Assembly (NCBI RefSeq): GCF_011045125.1
Contig: NZ_JAAKZF010000023.1
Coordinates: forward strand, 16,681 to 80,680
Reading direction: 5' to 3'
Source of the DNA: Allomesorhizobium camelthorni
GTDB lineage: Bacteria > Pseudomonadota > Alphaproteobacteria > Rhizobiales > Rhizobiaceae
DNA: 64,000 nt
Of this stretch, positions 1-11,216 are shown piece after piece. Under the pieces are notes generated by a model. It made no database searches and was not told where the DNA came from. It saw only the letters and a list, made by a program, of their open reading frames with translations. Position 1 is the stretch's first letter; each line of letters opens with the position of its first letter. The position numbers were made by a program, and so were the translations under genes.

Positions 1-2311
1 TTGCGATCCGGACGTGGGAGAACACCGCCCCGCCCTTCTGAGCCAGGCCCGCCATGTCGATCATGCCGCAGCCCTTGCCCTCCAGGTGCGCGGCCATGCC
101 GAGGACGGCGCCGATCGTGACGACGCCTGTGCCGCCGACACCGTCGATGATGGACGACCAGCCGTCACGGTCGAGCGCGAACTGTTCAGGTTCCGGCACG
201 CCCTCGAGCGGATCGGATTTCCCGGCCATGCCTTCGGCCTTGCGGACCTTCGCGCCGTGCACGGTGACGAAGGACGGACAGAAACCGTTGACGCAGGAGA
301 AATCCTTGTTGCAGCTCGACTGGTCGATGCGGCGCTTACGCCCGAACTCGGTTTCGACCGGCTGGATCGACACGCAGTTCGACTGGACGCCGCAATCGCC
401 GCAGCCTTCGCAGACGAGCTCGTTGATGATGACGCGCTTGTCGGGGTCCGGAAAGGTTCCGCGCTTCCTGCGGCGGCGCTTTTCTGCCGCGCAGGTCTGG
501 TCGTAAAGCAGAACGGACACGCCCTTCACCTCGCGCAGCCGGCGCTGCACCAGGTCGAGCTCGTCGCGGTGGTGGATGGTGGAGCCGGCCGGAAACACTA
601 TACCGGCGGCGGCATACTTGCCCGGTTCGTCGGTGACGACAGCGATGCGCTCGACGCCCTCGGCGCGCACCTGGCTTGCGATCATATCGACGGTGAGGTT
701 GCCTTCGTGCGGCTGGCCGCCGGTCATGGCGACGGCGTCGTTGTAGAGGATCTTGTAGGTGATGTTCGCGCCCGAGGCGAGCGCGAAGCGCAATGCCAAC
801 GAGCCCGAATGGTTATAGGTGCCATCGCCGAGATTCTGGAAAATATGCTCGCGCGTCGAGAACGGCGCCTGGCCGACCCATTGCGCTCCCTCCCCGCCCA
901 TGGCGGTGAAGCCGATCGTGGAGCGGTCCATCCACAGCGCCATGAAGTGACAGCCGATGCCGGCGGCGGCGATCGAGCCTTCCGGCACCTTGGTGGAGGA
1001 ATTGTGCGGGCAGCCGGAGCAGAAGAACGGCGTTCGCGCACCGATATCCTTCGTGTCCGCCAGCATCGCCTGGAACTGCTTGAGCCGGGCGACCCGCGCT
1101 GAAATCTCCTCCGACGGGCCGATCGTTTTGACGATCCGCTCGCCGAGCGCGATCGCGATGTCATTCGGATCGAGCGAGCCCTTGGCCGGGAACAGCCAGC
1201 CGCCGCGCTCGTCCTTCTTGCCGATTATCACCGGCTGCGTGGCGGTATTGTAGAGGCTTTCGCGCAGCTGGACCTCGATCAGAGAGCGCTTCTCCTCGAC
1301 GACGATCACCGTCTCCAGGCCGCGCACAAAATCCGCGATGTGCTCGAAGTCGAGCGGCCAAGGGCAGCCGACCTTGAACAGCCGCACGCCGAGCTGGTTG
1401 GCGCGGGCCTCGTCGACGCCAATGTCCTCGAGCGCCTGGCGTACGTCGAGATAGCTCTTGCCGATCGTGATGATGCCGATCTTCGGATTGCGGCCGCCCG
1501 AATAGACGATCCGGTTGAGGTCGTTGGCCTTGATGAAGGCCGCCGCCGCTGCGCGCTTGTGTTCGTGCAGGCGCGCTTCCTGGCCGAGTTGGTCGAGCTC
1601 GTGGCGGATGTTCAAGCCGCCGGGCGGCATGTCGAACTCCGGAATGACGATGTTCAGCCGATCAAGCGAGGCATCCACCGAAGCCGTCGATTCGATGTTG
1701 TCCTTGACGCATTTGATCGCCGCCCACGTGCCGGCGAAGCGCGACATGGCGTAGCCGTAGAGGCCGTAGTCGATCAGTTCCTGCACACCCGCCGGATTGA
1801 GGATAGGGATCATCGTATCGACGAACAGGAATTCGGTGGCGTGCGCGTTGGTGGAGGATTCCGCCATGTGGTCGTCGCCCATCAGGGCGAGCACGCCGCC
1901 ACGCTTCGACGATCCGGCGAGATTGCCATGGCGGAAGACGTCGCCGGAGCGATCGACGCCCGGTCCCTTGCCGTACCAGACCGAAAACACGCCGTCATAT
2001 TTGCCTTCGCCCAGCAGTTCGGTCTGCTGCGTGCCCCAGCAGGCAGTGGCGGCAAGTTCCTCGTTCAGCCCCGGCTGGAAAACGATATTGGCGTCGGCAA
2101 GCTGCCGCTTGGCTTTCCAGAGCTGGAGGTCGAGACCGCCGAGCGGCGAGCCGCGATAGCCCGAGACGAAGCCGGCGGTACTCAGCCCCGCGCGGCGATC
2201 GCGCTCGCGCTGCATGAGGAGCATGCGCACGACCGCCTGCGCCCCCGACAGGAAGATGCGCTCCTTGGAAAGGTCGAACTTGTCGTCAAGCGCAACGTCG
2301 TGAAGCGTCAT
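1..2311 (-). CDS. Indolepyruvate ferredoxin oxidoreductase, 5' part (fused subunits)
   Basis: The minus frame is open without a stop from the ATG at 2311 to the left edge, giving about 770 residues. A GAAGGA ribosome-binding site lies 7 bases before the ATG. Early in the protein is GYRGSPLGG (about residues 51-59), typical of the family N-terminus. A TPP-binding region contains GIGCHFMALW. A cysteine-rich ferredoxin-like segment, CEGCGDCGVQSNC followed by CNKDFSCVNGFCP, lies near residues 630-670, and the gamma-type domain begins with GVGGTGVVTIG. Rhizobial members are single chains of roughly 1,150 residues, so about one third is missing beyond the window. The enzyme family oxidatively decarboxylates aryl pyruvates (from aromatic amino acids) to acyl-CoA, reducing ferredoxin in the cytoplasm. 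The long plus-strand frames over it are shadows. Confidence 0.9.
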   Translation of the reverse strand, partial: MTLHDVALDDKFDLSKERIFLSGAQAVVRMLLMQRERDRRAGLSTAGFVSGYRGSPLGGLDLQLWKAKRQLADANIVFQPGLNEELAATACWGTQQTELLGEGKYDGVFSVWYGKGPGVDRSGDVFRHGNLAGSSKRGGVLALMGDDHMAESSTNAHATEFLFVDTMIPILNPAGVQELIDYGLYGYAMSRFAGTWAAIKCVKDNIESTASVDASLDRLNIVIPEFDMPPGGLNIRHELDQLGQEARLHEHKRAAAAAFIKANDLNRIVYSGGRNPKIGIITIGKSYLDVRQALEDIGVDEARANQLGVRLFKVGCPWPLDFEHIADFVRGLETVIVVEEKRSLIEVQLRESLYNTATQPVIIGKKDERGGWLFPAKGSLDPNDIAIALGERIVKTIGPSEEISARVARLKQFQAMLADTKDIGARTPFFCSGCPHNSSTKVPEGSIAAAGIGCHFMALWMDRSTIGFTAMGGEGAQWVGQAPFSTREHIFQNLGDGTYNHSGSLALRFALASGANITYKILYNDAVAMTGGQPHEGNLTVDMIASQVRAEGVERIAVVTDEPGKYAAAGIVFPAGSTIHHRDELDLVQRRLREVKGVSVLLYDQTCAAEKRRRRKRGTFPDPDKRVIINELVCEGCGDCGVQSNCVSIQPVETEFGRKRRIDQSSCNKDFSCVNGFCPSFVTVHGAKVRKAEGMAGKSDPLEGVPEPEQFALDRDGWSSIIDGVGGTGVVTIGAVLGMAAHLEGKGCGMIDMAGLAQKGGAVFSHVRIA

Positions 2312-2423
2312 CTGCAATTCCTTCGACGTGGCAGCTCAAATCCGGCCGTCCGCGCCAGGCAAGTTTTGGCCGGAGTGTTTCGCTCATTGCCGAGAAGGTC
2401 AAACGAAATCGGGCGGGTCCGTC

Positions 2424-2957
2424 TCAAGCCGGAGGCGGGCATGGCTCGCCGTCGCCGCCGGACAGCTTGCCATCGGGATGGCCGACAAGATCGGGATTTG
2501 GTGTATAAGCCGGACCGACGACGAGCGGCAAATCCGGCAGCACGGACTGATCTTCAGATGAGGTCATGGTCGTCTCAATGGTCTGCATGACACGGCCGTC
2601 CGCCCCCTCGATGCGGATCGAAACCTTGTAGGGCCGATCCTTGACGACGCAGCGCAACGGCGGGCTTTCGATCGTCGTCTTTTCGAGCTTCGGCCAGATC
2701 TTCTGGCGTACGACGATCGGGGCGCCTCCTGCCGGGTCCTCAAAGCTGGCGACCGCAGTCTCGCCTTCGCGCATCGGCTGGAGCGGCCGTAGATTGACGA
2801 GATAGGTCGCGGTCGCGACCCGATAGTTGAAGACGAAAAGCTTGCCGGCGATTTCGAAATACTCGCCCTCCCCGCCGGTGTCGCGGCAGGCGCCCAGCGC
2901 CAGCATGGCGAAGAGAAGCGGCGCGAGCGTTAGACTGGCGCGTTTGACGTTACGCAT
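2424..2957 (-). CDS. Predicted lipoprotein of unknown function
   Basis: 177 residues. The N-terminus has a short basic stretch (RNVKR), a hydrophobic core and a lipobox LGAC with the cysteine at position 24, so it should be lipid-anchored after signal peptidase II cleavage. The mature part has no motif I recognise; it is mixed beta-like and ends in a Pro/Gly-rich tail with CPPPA. Its start overlaps the end of the CGNR regulator gene by 8 bases, so the two are probably cotranslated. The oxidoreductase gene follows 112 bases downstream on the same strand. A role tied to either neighbour is only inference. Confidence 0.75.
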   Translation of the reverse strand: MRNVKRASLTLAPLLFAMLALGACRDTGGEGEYFEIAGKLFVFNYRVATATYLVNLRPLQPMREGETAVASFEDPAGGAPIVVRQKIWPKLEKTTIESPPLRCVVKDRPYKVSIRIEGADGRVMQTIETTMTSSEDQSVLPDLPLVVGPAYTPNPDLVGHPDGKLSGGDGEPCPPPA

Positions 2958-3561
2958 GTTCGTGTTCCTCGGTGGCGGGCTTGCGGCGGCGGTAATGGCG
3001 CCTGGCTTTCTGGCGGTTTCCGCAAACCGCCATGTCGCACCACAGGCGGCTGCCGTTGCGGCTGCGGTCGAGAAACAGCCAGTTGCAGTTCCTGCAAATT
3101 CTAAGCCTGCGCAGGCTGTCCTGCGTCATCAGCGAAAGCGCCGAGACGGCCAGCGCCGCCTCCAGGGCGATCGGTGTCGCCGGGTCGCCGAACGGCTTTC
3201 CCGGCGCAGCGACAGATGAATGATCGCCGCGCAGCCCGGCGGCGCAGGCTTCCAGGAAATCAGGCAAAGCCGTGGTCGCGACCAAACCTTCGGACGCAAC
3301 GCCTCGAAACAGCCGATCCGTGGTCTCGCGAATGGCGATCACTGTGGGCGCGATTCTGTGCGGATCGGCGACGGCCAGCGCACGGCCGCCAAGCTCCTCG
3401 GCGCGGAAGTCGCTGGCTGCTTCGGCGAAGCGGGCAATTTCTACCGGGTCGTCGAAACGGTCGAATGTTCGCGCCACATCGTCGCGCAGCACGACCGTGT
3501 TGGCCGCGTCAAGCGCCAGTGCGCCACCGGAGAACCGATGCTGTGTCCAGGTAACCGCCAT
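2950..3561 (-). CDS. CGNR zinc-finger / ABATE-domain putative regulator
   Basis: 203 residues. The C-terminal third carries a CGNR zinc finger: CRNC, then C-x4-CGNR in CDMAVCGNR, followed by a basic helix QKARRHYRRRK, expected to bind DNA. The N-terminal part, containing ALDAANTV, matches the ABATE (stress-induced regulator) domain layout. No convincing Shine-Dalgarno precedes the ATG at 3561; instead a strong dyad begins 8 bases upstream (3569-3602). The gene is divergent from the LivH-like permease, so it may control both itself and that permease. The family assignment is solid; the target and ligand are unknown. Confidence 0.85.
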   Translation of the reverse strand: MAVTWTQHRFSGGALALDAANTVVLRDDVARTFDRFDDPVEIARFAEAASDFRAEELGGRALAVADPHRIAPTVIAIRETTDRLFRGVASEGLVATTALPDFLEACAAGLRGDHSSVAAPGKPFGDPATPIALEAALAVSALSLMTQDSLRRLRICRNCNWLFLDRSRNGSRLWCDMAVCGNRQKARRHYRRRKPATEEHEHA

Positions 3562-3568
3562 GCGGCAA

Positions 3569-3602
3569 ATCTAACTGGCAAATCACATTTGACAAGTTAG
3601 AT
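3569..3602. promoter_or_regulatory. Candidate operator between the CGNR regulator and livH-like gene
   Basis: A dyad sits 8 bases from the regulator start codon. Outer arms ATCTAACT (3569-3576) and AGTTAGAT (3595-3602) are perfect inverted repeats, and the centre AAATCACATTT is also symmetric. The full arms differ only at a few middle positions. Its place in a divergent intergenic region of 93 bases, where the ribosome-binding site would normally be, suggests an autoregulatory binding site. This is inference from position and symmetry. Confidence 0.5.
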
Positions 3603-3654
3603 TCTGCAGCGCAGTTTCGGCTCCGCCACGGAGGTCCGCGGCGGACGGACGCGC

Positions 3655-4560
3655 ATGCTCTACTTCCTGCAGCAATTGCTCAATGGACTGCATATCGGCG
3701 CGATCTACGCGCTGCTGGCCTTCGGTTATGCGGTGAGCAACGGCGTGCTTCACCGCACCAACCTTGCGCATGGCGCCCTGTTTGCGTTTGCCGGGCAGAC
3801 CATGATCCTTGTCGCGGTATTTGGCTGGCAGGTTCTGTGGCTAACGCTGCCGGCCACCCTGGCGCTCGGCATCGCCGCCGCGTTCGCCTATTCGGCGCTG
3901 ACCGCCTGGATATTGTCGCGCGGCGTGTTCCAGAAGCTCGCCGGACGCTCTCCCAACACCATCGTCGCGGCGACGCTCGGCGTGTCGCTGGTGCTGCTGG
4001 AGCTTGGCCGTATCGCCGCCGAGACCCGCGACTTCTGGCTGCCGCCGCTTCTGGCTGGCCCGGTAATCTTTGCGGCGAACGACGGGTTCCAGGTGACGCT
4101 GACGGCGATGCAGATCGTCAACTGCGGCATCGCCCTCGCGGCGATTGTAGCGGCAAGCGCTATGCTGGCGCGCTCCCGCTTTGGGCGCGAATGGCGCGCC
4201 GTCACCGACGATCCCGCGGCGGCGGCGCTTTGCGGAGTTGACACCGGCCTGGTCTTCCACCGCTCGATACTGTTCGGGGCGATGGCGGCGGCGCTGGCAG
4301 GCATTCTGGCGGGGCTCTATTTCGGCAACATCAGCTTCGACACCGGCCTGGTCTTCGGGCTGAAGGTCCTGTTCGTGACCGCCGTCGGCGGCTACCTCGC
4401 GCCGGCGCGCGCCGCGCTCGGCGCGATGACGTTCGGCATCGCCGAATCGCTATGGTCGGGCTATTTTCCGATCGAATGGCGCGACGCCTGGATGTTCCTG
4501 TTCCTGGTCGCGCTGCTGGTGCTTCGGCCGGCCCGGCAGGAGCCCGGAACATCCGCGTAG
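3655..4560 (+). CDS. LivH-like branched-chain ABC permease (orphan)
   Basis: 301 residues, strongly hydrophobic with about eight membrane segments. The N-terminus (LLNGLHIGAIYALLAFGYAV) and the loop with RAVTDDPAAAALCGVD are the usual marks of the LivH family, where this loop contacts the ATPase. Length fits the family (about 290-310). Normally LivH is encoded with LivM, LivG, LivF and a periplasmic binding protein; none of these lies nearby, so either partners are elsewhere or the protein works with another system. It is divergent from the CGNR regulator. The following 175 bases to the TRAP genes hold no gene I can support. Confidence 0.85.
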   Translation: MLYFLQQLLNGLHIGAIYALLAFGYAVSNGVLHRTNLAHGALFAFAGQTMILVAVFGWQVLWLTLPATLALGIAAAFAYSALTAWILSRGVFQKLAGRSPNTIVAATLGVSLVLLELGRIAAETRDFWLPPLLAGPVIFAANDGFQVTLTAMQIVNCGIALAAIVAASAMLARSRFGREWRAVTDDPAAAALCGVDTGLVFHRSILFGAMAAALAGILAGLYFGNISFDTGLVFGLKVLFVTAVGGYLAPARAALGAMTFGIAESLWSGYFPIEWRDAWMFLFLVALLVLRPARQEPGTSA

Positions 4561-4735
4561 TCTCACTCGCCGCAGCCGGCGCTGCATTCCCCATTTGGCA
4601 CAATGACCTTGGGTACCTGCACCATCGCGTGTTGACGCGCCGCCAAACACTCGGCATATCCGATGGCATCGCGGCGCGCGAAAAAAATCCGGGGAAACGC
4701 TAAAGGCTCGCCTCGTACAAATCTGGGAGGATCGC

Positions 4736-5320
4736 ATGGCAGGGCTGCTCGCTCTATCGAGAGCCATTGACCGTATGAACGAGTTCATCGGGAAATGGGT
4801 TTCCTGGCTGATATTGCTGGCCGTGCTGGTCAGCGCGGCGAACGCCGTCATCCGCAAGACGCTCAACATGTCGTCGAACGCGTGGCTCGAGCTCCAGTGG
4901 TACCTGTTCGGCGCCGCCTTCCTGCTCGCCGCCGCCTACACTTTGAGGCAGAACGAGCACATCCGCATCGACATCGTGTACGGCATGTTTTCCAGGCGCG
5001 TTCAGCACTGGATCGACCTCTTCGGGCACGTTTTCTTCCTGATGCCCTTCGTCCTTTTGATGATCTACTACTTCGTGCCTTACGTATCGCTCTCTTACCG
5101 CAGCGGCGAAGTTTCGACCAACGCCGGAGGCCTCATCATCTGGCCGGCGAAATCCTTGCTGCTGATCGGTTTCTCTCTGCTAGCGCTGCAGGGGATTTCG
5201 GAGATCATCAAGAAGATCGCCATCATGCGCGGCGACATGGATGATCCGACGCCCTTCATCTCGGCCCATGAACACGCTGAACTGGAAGCCAAGGCGCTGG
5301 CCGAGGAGATCCGCTCATGA
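4736..5320 (+). CDS. TRAP transporter small permease (DctQ type)
   Basis: 194 residues with four predicted membrane segments and the DctQ-like layout, including NAWLELQWYLFGAAF near the second segment. The SD GGGAGG precedes the ATG at good spacing. The gene overlaps the large permease start by 4 bases (ATGA), showing translational coupling. The size and the partner type match the COG4665/COG4664 pair (FcbT2/FcbT3-like), which normally works with a COG4663 binding protein; two such binding-protein genes lie just beyond on the opposite strand. It should form the inner-membrane secondary transporter with the large subunit, driven by an ion gradient. Confidence 0.92.
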   Translation: MAGLLALSRAIDRMNEFIGKWVSWLILLAVLVSAANAVIRKTLNMSSNAWLELQWYLFGAAFLLAAAYTLRQNEHIRIDIVYGMFSRRVQHWIDLFGHVFFLMPFVLLMIYYFVPYVSLSYRSGEVSTNAGGLIIWPAKSLLLIGFSLLALQGISEIIKKIAIMRGDMDDPTPFISAHEHAELEAKALAEEIRS

Positions 5321-7134
5321 TCCATTTCATTGCGGAGAACATGGCGCCGATCATGTTCTTCTCGCTTATCGTCTTCATGCTTTTGGGCTATCCCGTCGCC
5401 TTCTCGCTCGCCGCCAACGGCCTGCTGTTCTTCTTCATCGGCGTCGAACTGGCGCCCTATTCGAGCAACGAGATCACGCTGTCGTGGCCGCTGCTTTATG
5501 CGCTTCCCGAGCGGTTCTGGGGCATCATGTCCAACGACACGCTGCTCGCCATCCCGTTCTTCACCTTCATGGGCATCGTGCTCGAGCGGTCGGGCATGGC
5601 CGAGGACCTGCTCGACACGATCGGCCAACTGTTCGGCCCGATCCGCGGCGGTCTCGCCTATGCCGTCATCCTGGTCGGCGCGCTGCTTGCCGCAACGACC
5701 GGCGTCGTCGCCGCCTCGGTCATCGCCATGGGCCTGATCTCGCTGCCGATCATGCTGCGCTACGGCTACGACAGGCGCGCCGCCACAGGCGTCATCGCCG
5801 CTTCGGGCACGCTGGCCCAGATCATCCCGCCCTCGCTGGTGCTGATCGTGCTTGCAGACCAGCTCGGCCGCTCGGTCGGCGACATGTATGCGGGCGCGCT
5901 TATCCCCGGCCTGGTGCTGACCTCGCTCTACCTCGGTTATGTGCTTCTCATGACGTTCGTCCGTAGGAACTCGATGCCGGCTTTGCCGCTCGAGGCGCGG
6001 ACGCTCGGCCATGGCGTCGTATCGCTGCTGGTTGCGCTCATATCAGCGGTCGCGGTCGCCTATGCAGCCTCGATCTATCTCGCGTCTTCCGCCGGCGCCA
6101 ACGCCGGCATCTGGGGCGCGACGATCGGCTTTGCGGCAATCTATGCCGTAGCCATCGCCGACAGGGCGCTCAAATTCAATATGATGTCTCGGCTGGCGCA
6201 GCAGGTGGTCATCGTGCTGATCCCGCCGCTGGCGCTGATCTTCCTGGTTTTGGGAACCATCTTCCTTGGCATCGCGACGCCAACGGAAGGCGGCGCGATG
6301 GGCGCGGTCGGCGCGTTGACCATGGCTGCCGCTAAAGGACGGCTGAGCCTCGATGTCGTGCGCCAGGCACTAGCTTCGACGACCCGGCTTTCATCTTTCG
6401 TGCTGTTCATTCTGATCGGCGCTCGCGTCTTCTCGCTGACATTCTACGGCGTCAACGGCCATCTCTGGGTCGAGCACCTGCTGACCTCATTGCCCGGCGG
6501 CGAGATGGGCTTCCTGATCGTCGTGAATATTCTCGTATTCTTCCTGGCCTTCTTCCTCGACTTCTTCGAACTGGCCTTCATCATCGTGCCGCTTCTGGCG
6601 CCTGCGGCCAGCGCGCTCGGTATCGACCTGATCTGGTTCGGCGTGCTCCTGGGCGTTAACATGCAGACGAGCTTCATGCATCCGCCCTTCGGTTTCGCGC
6701 TGTTTTACCTCCGCTCAGTCGCCGCCCGCGAGCCTTACCTCGACAGGGTGACCGGGAAGACGATTCAGCCCATTACGACCGGGCAGATCTACTGGGGCGC
6801 GGTTCCCTTCGTCTGCATCCAGGTGATCATGATCGGCCTGGTCATCGGCTTCCCGCAAATGGTCATGCACTACAAGGGCCCGGTCATCGACCCGAGCGAC
6901 GTCGAAATCGTGGTGCCGGGCTTTGGCGGCGGGCAGCAGCAGGGGTTGCCGGGCCTGGGCCTGCCGCCGCTCGGCGCGCCGGCTCCCGCCAATGGCGGCG
7001 GCGCTCCAGCGCAGCCGGCCCAGCCCGCGCCCCCCGCCACCGATCTGTCGCAGCCGCCCAGTTTCGGTAACTCGGCGCCGGCGCAGCCGGCCCCGCCCGC
7101 CACAGACCTGTCGCAGCCGCCGAAATTCAATTGA
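5317..7134 (+). CDS. TRAP transporter large permease (DctM type) with repeat-rich C-terminal tail
   Basis: 605 residues and many membrane segments. Conserved DctM stretches include GYPVAFSLAANG, FFTFMGIVLERSGMAEDLL, ASGTLAQIIPPSLVLIVLADQ and TPTEGGAMGAVGA. The chain is longer than ordinary DctM, with an extra central hydrophobic region seen in the COG4664 subgroup. After the last membrane segment (about residue 515) comes a Gly/Pro/Gln/Ala-rich tail, residues about 535-605, holding two near-identical copies of APAQPAPPATDLSQPP. The tail looks disordered. A strong hairpin terminator follows 17 bases after the stop. Confidence 0.93.
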   Translation: MIHFIAENMAPIMFFSLIVFMLLGYPVAFSLAANGLLFFFIGVELAPYSSNEITLSWPLLYALPERFWGIMSNDTLLAIPFFTFMGIVLERSGMAEDLLDTIGQLFGPIRGGLAYAVILVGALLAATTGVVAASVIAMGLISLPIMLRYGYDRRAATGVIAASGTLAQIIPPSLVLIVLADQLGRSVGDMYAGALIPGLVLTSLYLGYVLLMTFVRRNSMPALPLEARTLGHGVVSLLVALISAVAVAYAASIYLASSAGANAGIWGATIGFAAIYAVAIADRALKFNMMSRLAQQVVIVLIPPLALIFLVLGTIFLGIATPTEGGAMGAVGALTMAAAKGRLSLDVVRQALASTTRLSSFVLFILIGARVFSLTFYGVNGHLWVEHLLTSLPGGEMGFLIVVNILVFFLAFFLDFFELAFIIVPLLAPAASALGIDLIWFGVLLGVNMQTSFMHPPFGFALFYLRSVAAREPYLDRVTGKTIQPITTGQIYWGAVPFVCIQVIMIGLVIGFPQMVMHYKGPVIDPSDVEIVVPGFGGGQQQGLPGLGLPPLGAPAPANGGGAPAQPAQPAPPATDLSQPPSFGNSAPAQPAPPATDLSQPPKFN

Positions 7135-7150
7135 GCGCTGCCGAAAACAG

Positions 7151-7180
7151 AAAGGCCCCGGGATCTCTCCCGGGGCCTTT
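7151..7180. terminator. Bidirectional intrinsic terminator
   Basis: Perfect 13-base stem (AAAGGCCCCGGGA / TCCCGGGGCCTTT) with a 4-base loop TCTC, with T-runs at the end on both strands. It separates the convergent large permease and first binding-protein genes and can stop both. Confidence 0.9.
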
Positions 7181-7194
7181 TGCAGGCGGATGGC

Positions 7195-8364
<1,170 letters not shown>

Positions 8365-8434
8365 TCAATGCACGGCGCGACCATTTAGTCCAGCGGGAGG
8401 GCTCCGCTGTTCCATGCATAAATCGCGCCATGAA

Positions 8435-8468
8435 AAAAGCCCCGGAACCTTGCGGCTCCGGGGCTTTT
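8435..8468 (-). terminator. Intrinsic terminator after binding protein 2
   Basis: Stem AAAAGCCCCGGA / TCCGGGGCTTTT of 12 bases with a 10-base loop, followed on the minus strand by a run of T. It lies 22 bases after the stop of the upstream binding-protein gene, so the two paralogs are probably separate transcripts. Confidence 0.85.
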
Positions 8469-8489
8469 CTCAGGCAAGCAACTGGCGTT

Positions 8490-9602
<1,113 letters not shown>

Positions 9603-9869
9603 TTATCCTCCACGCTTGGATCAGTACAGAACGCCGTCCAGCAGACTGGAGTCTGAATTGGGATTTCGGCGAAGGCCGCACAATACACACAGGCGGAGTC
9701 GAGTCCAGCACGCGGACGGCTTCCCGCAGGTCAAACGGCGCTGGCCCAAAACTATTGTCTAACAGTGCTTGTCGAGACCGCACGGCGCAGCGCAATCTCC
9801 CATGGAAAACCCCCGGCAGATCGCCTATTTTGCAAGCATAATGCCATTAATGCCGTAACGGAATCCGCA

Positions 9870-10643
9870 ATGCAACAGCCGCTCGTCGCCGTCTCGACCG
9901 ATGTCCGTCAATTCGAGAACTACACATGGCATGCGGCGCCCCAGCAATATCTGGAGGCGGCGATCGCAGGTGCGGGTGTCTTTCCCGTGCTCGTGCCATC
10001 CTTCGGCGATCGGCTCGATTTCGACCGGCTGTTGCTGTCGGTCGACGGCATCATGGTCACCGGCTCCAAATCCAACGTCCACCCGAGCCTCTATGGCGGC
10101 GAGGCCAGCGAGGCGAACGGCCCCTACGATCCGGCGCGCGACGCGACCACGCTGCCGCTGATCCGCAAGGCGATCGAGCACGGCGTGCCGCTGCTCGCCA
10201 TCTGCCGCGGCATCCAAGAGTTGAACGTGGCGCTGGGCGGCACGCTGGCCACCGAAATCCAGGAGCGCGAGGGCTCACTCGATCATCGCGCGCCGGTGAG
10301 CGACAGCCAGGATGAACGCTTCGCCATCCGGCAGAATGTGTCGATCAAGCCGGGCAGCTGCCTCGCAGGTGTTTTCGGAGCCGGCGATATCATGGTCAAT
10401 TCGGTCCACCGCCAGGGGATCGGCCGGCTCGGCTCGAGGCTGCAGGTCGAAGCTGTAGCGGCCGACGGCACCGTAGAAGCCGTATCGGTCAAGGATTCGC
10501 GCGGCTTCGCCGTCGGCGTGCAATGGCATCCCGAATACTGGGTGAATTCGGACAGCGCCTCGGCAAAGATATTCCGCGCATTTGGCGATGCAGTGCGACT
10601 GCACGCGGCAGCGAAAGCCGGCGTCAGGACCGCCGCCGAATAA
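9870..10643 (+). CDS. Class I glutamine amidotransferase, peptidase C26 (PuuD/gamma-glutamyl-GABA hydrolase-like)
   Basis: 257 residues from the ATG at 9870 (start MQQPLVAVSTD); an upstream extension to 9765 has no family match. The nucleophile cysteine lies in LLAICRGIQELN and the His/Glu pair in GVQWHPEYW, completing the triad. The early segment VTGSKSNVHPSLYGG is typical of the C26 family, which removes gamma-glutamyl groups, for example from gamma-glutamyl-GABA in putrescine breakdown. A glutamine-synthetase-like ligase of the kind that makes such substrates lies about 9 kb away (19498), but the two are not linked in an operon, so a shared pathway is only possible. Confidence 0.85.
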   Translation: MQQPLVAVSTDVRQFENYTWHAAPQQYLEAAIAGAGVFPVLVPSFGDRLDFDRLLLSVDGIMVTGSKSNVHPSLYGGEASEANGPYDPARDATTLPLIRKAIEHGVPLLAICRGIQELNVALGGTLATEIQEREGSLDHRAPVSDSQDERFAIRQNVSIKPGSCLAGVFGAGDIMVNSVHRQGIGRLGSRLQVEAVAADGTVEAVSVKDSRGFAVGVQWHPEYWVNSDSASAKIFRAFGDAVRLHAAAKAGVRTAAE

Positions 10644-10656
10644 GCTAATCGTAAAC

Positions 10657-11073
10657 TCAGTCCGCCTCGTCAAGCGAGATGAGCGGCGTCGACGGCTCGA
10701 ACGATTCATAAGCTACGCCGTCGCCGACCGAGAAGCTGACGATTGCATCGACGCCGTTCTCGGTGAACGCGACCGAGCCGTCCTCATGTTCCTGCCAGAA
10801 TTTCGCGCGCTCGATGCCGGGAAGAAGTGTCGCGCAGGCGGGCTCGATTTCGAGTTCCGACCGGTCCTCGGCAACCCGATCGCCGCGCGTAACCGCACAG
10901 GAAACGTTTGCGCTCGAACGCAGACGGAACATATCGCCGTCCGACGCCTGAGTTCGCGGCATGGCGATAGAAGATGCGGCAATGGCCTGGCGGTCGCCGT
11001 CCGGCCCGGAGGAAAGCACGCCGGCTGCCACGAGCAGTCCGGCGGCTACGACAGTCGAAATCGCTAAATTCAT
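10657..11073 (-). CDS. Secreted protein resembling AprI/Inh metalloprotease inhibitors
   Basis: 138 residues with an N-terminal hydrophobic signal (residues 1-22) and a short linker, then a compact domain with two cysteines (VSCAV and PACATLLPG) that could form the single disulfide of the Inh fold. The pattern of a cysteine, LLPGIERAKFW, then a repeated glycine/valine strand (AFTENGVDAIVSFS) fits the inhibitor family loosely. Relatives block serralysin-type proteases in the periplasm. No protease gene lies nearby. The gene is convergent with the C26 amidotransferase. Family assignment is moderate; export is more certain. Confidence 0.6.
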   Translation of the reverse strand: MNLAISTVVAAGLLVAAGVLSSGPDGDRQAIAASSIAMPRTQASDGDMFRLRSSANVSCAVTRGDRVAEDRSELEIEPACATLLPGIERAKFWQEHEDGSVAFTENGVDAIVSFSVGDGVAYESFEPSTPLISLDEAD

Positions 11074-11216
11074 ATCAAGAGGCCCCTCACATCGGCGCAG
11101 TGCCCGGATTAAAGTGCTGAAGCGCCCTTATGTCCCGACGGCGGCGCTCCAATGATTCGCAAACATGAATCGCCGAGCGTTTAACCTTCGTTAACAAATG
11201 CGGCAAAGCCGCGGCG

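Noticed and set aside
14..1102. Long plus-strand open frame (362 codons) over the left edge
   Set aside because: It is antisense to the oxidoreductase, lacks any motif and is rich in Ala/Arg/Asp as expected of a high-GC shadow frame.
4633..4665. TTGACG followed by ATAT as a promoter for the TRAP genes
   Set aside because: The spacing and the -10 match are poor; such hits are expected by chance.
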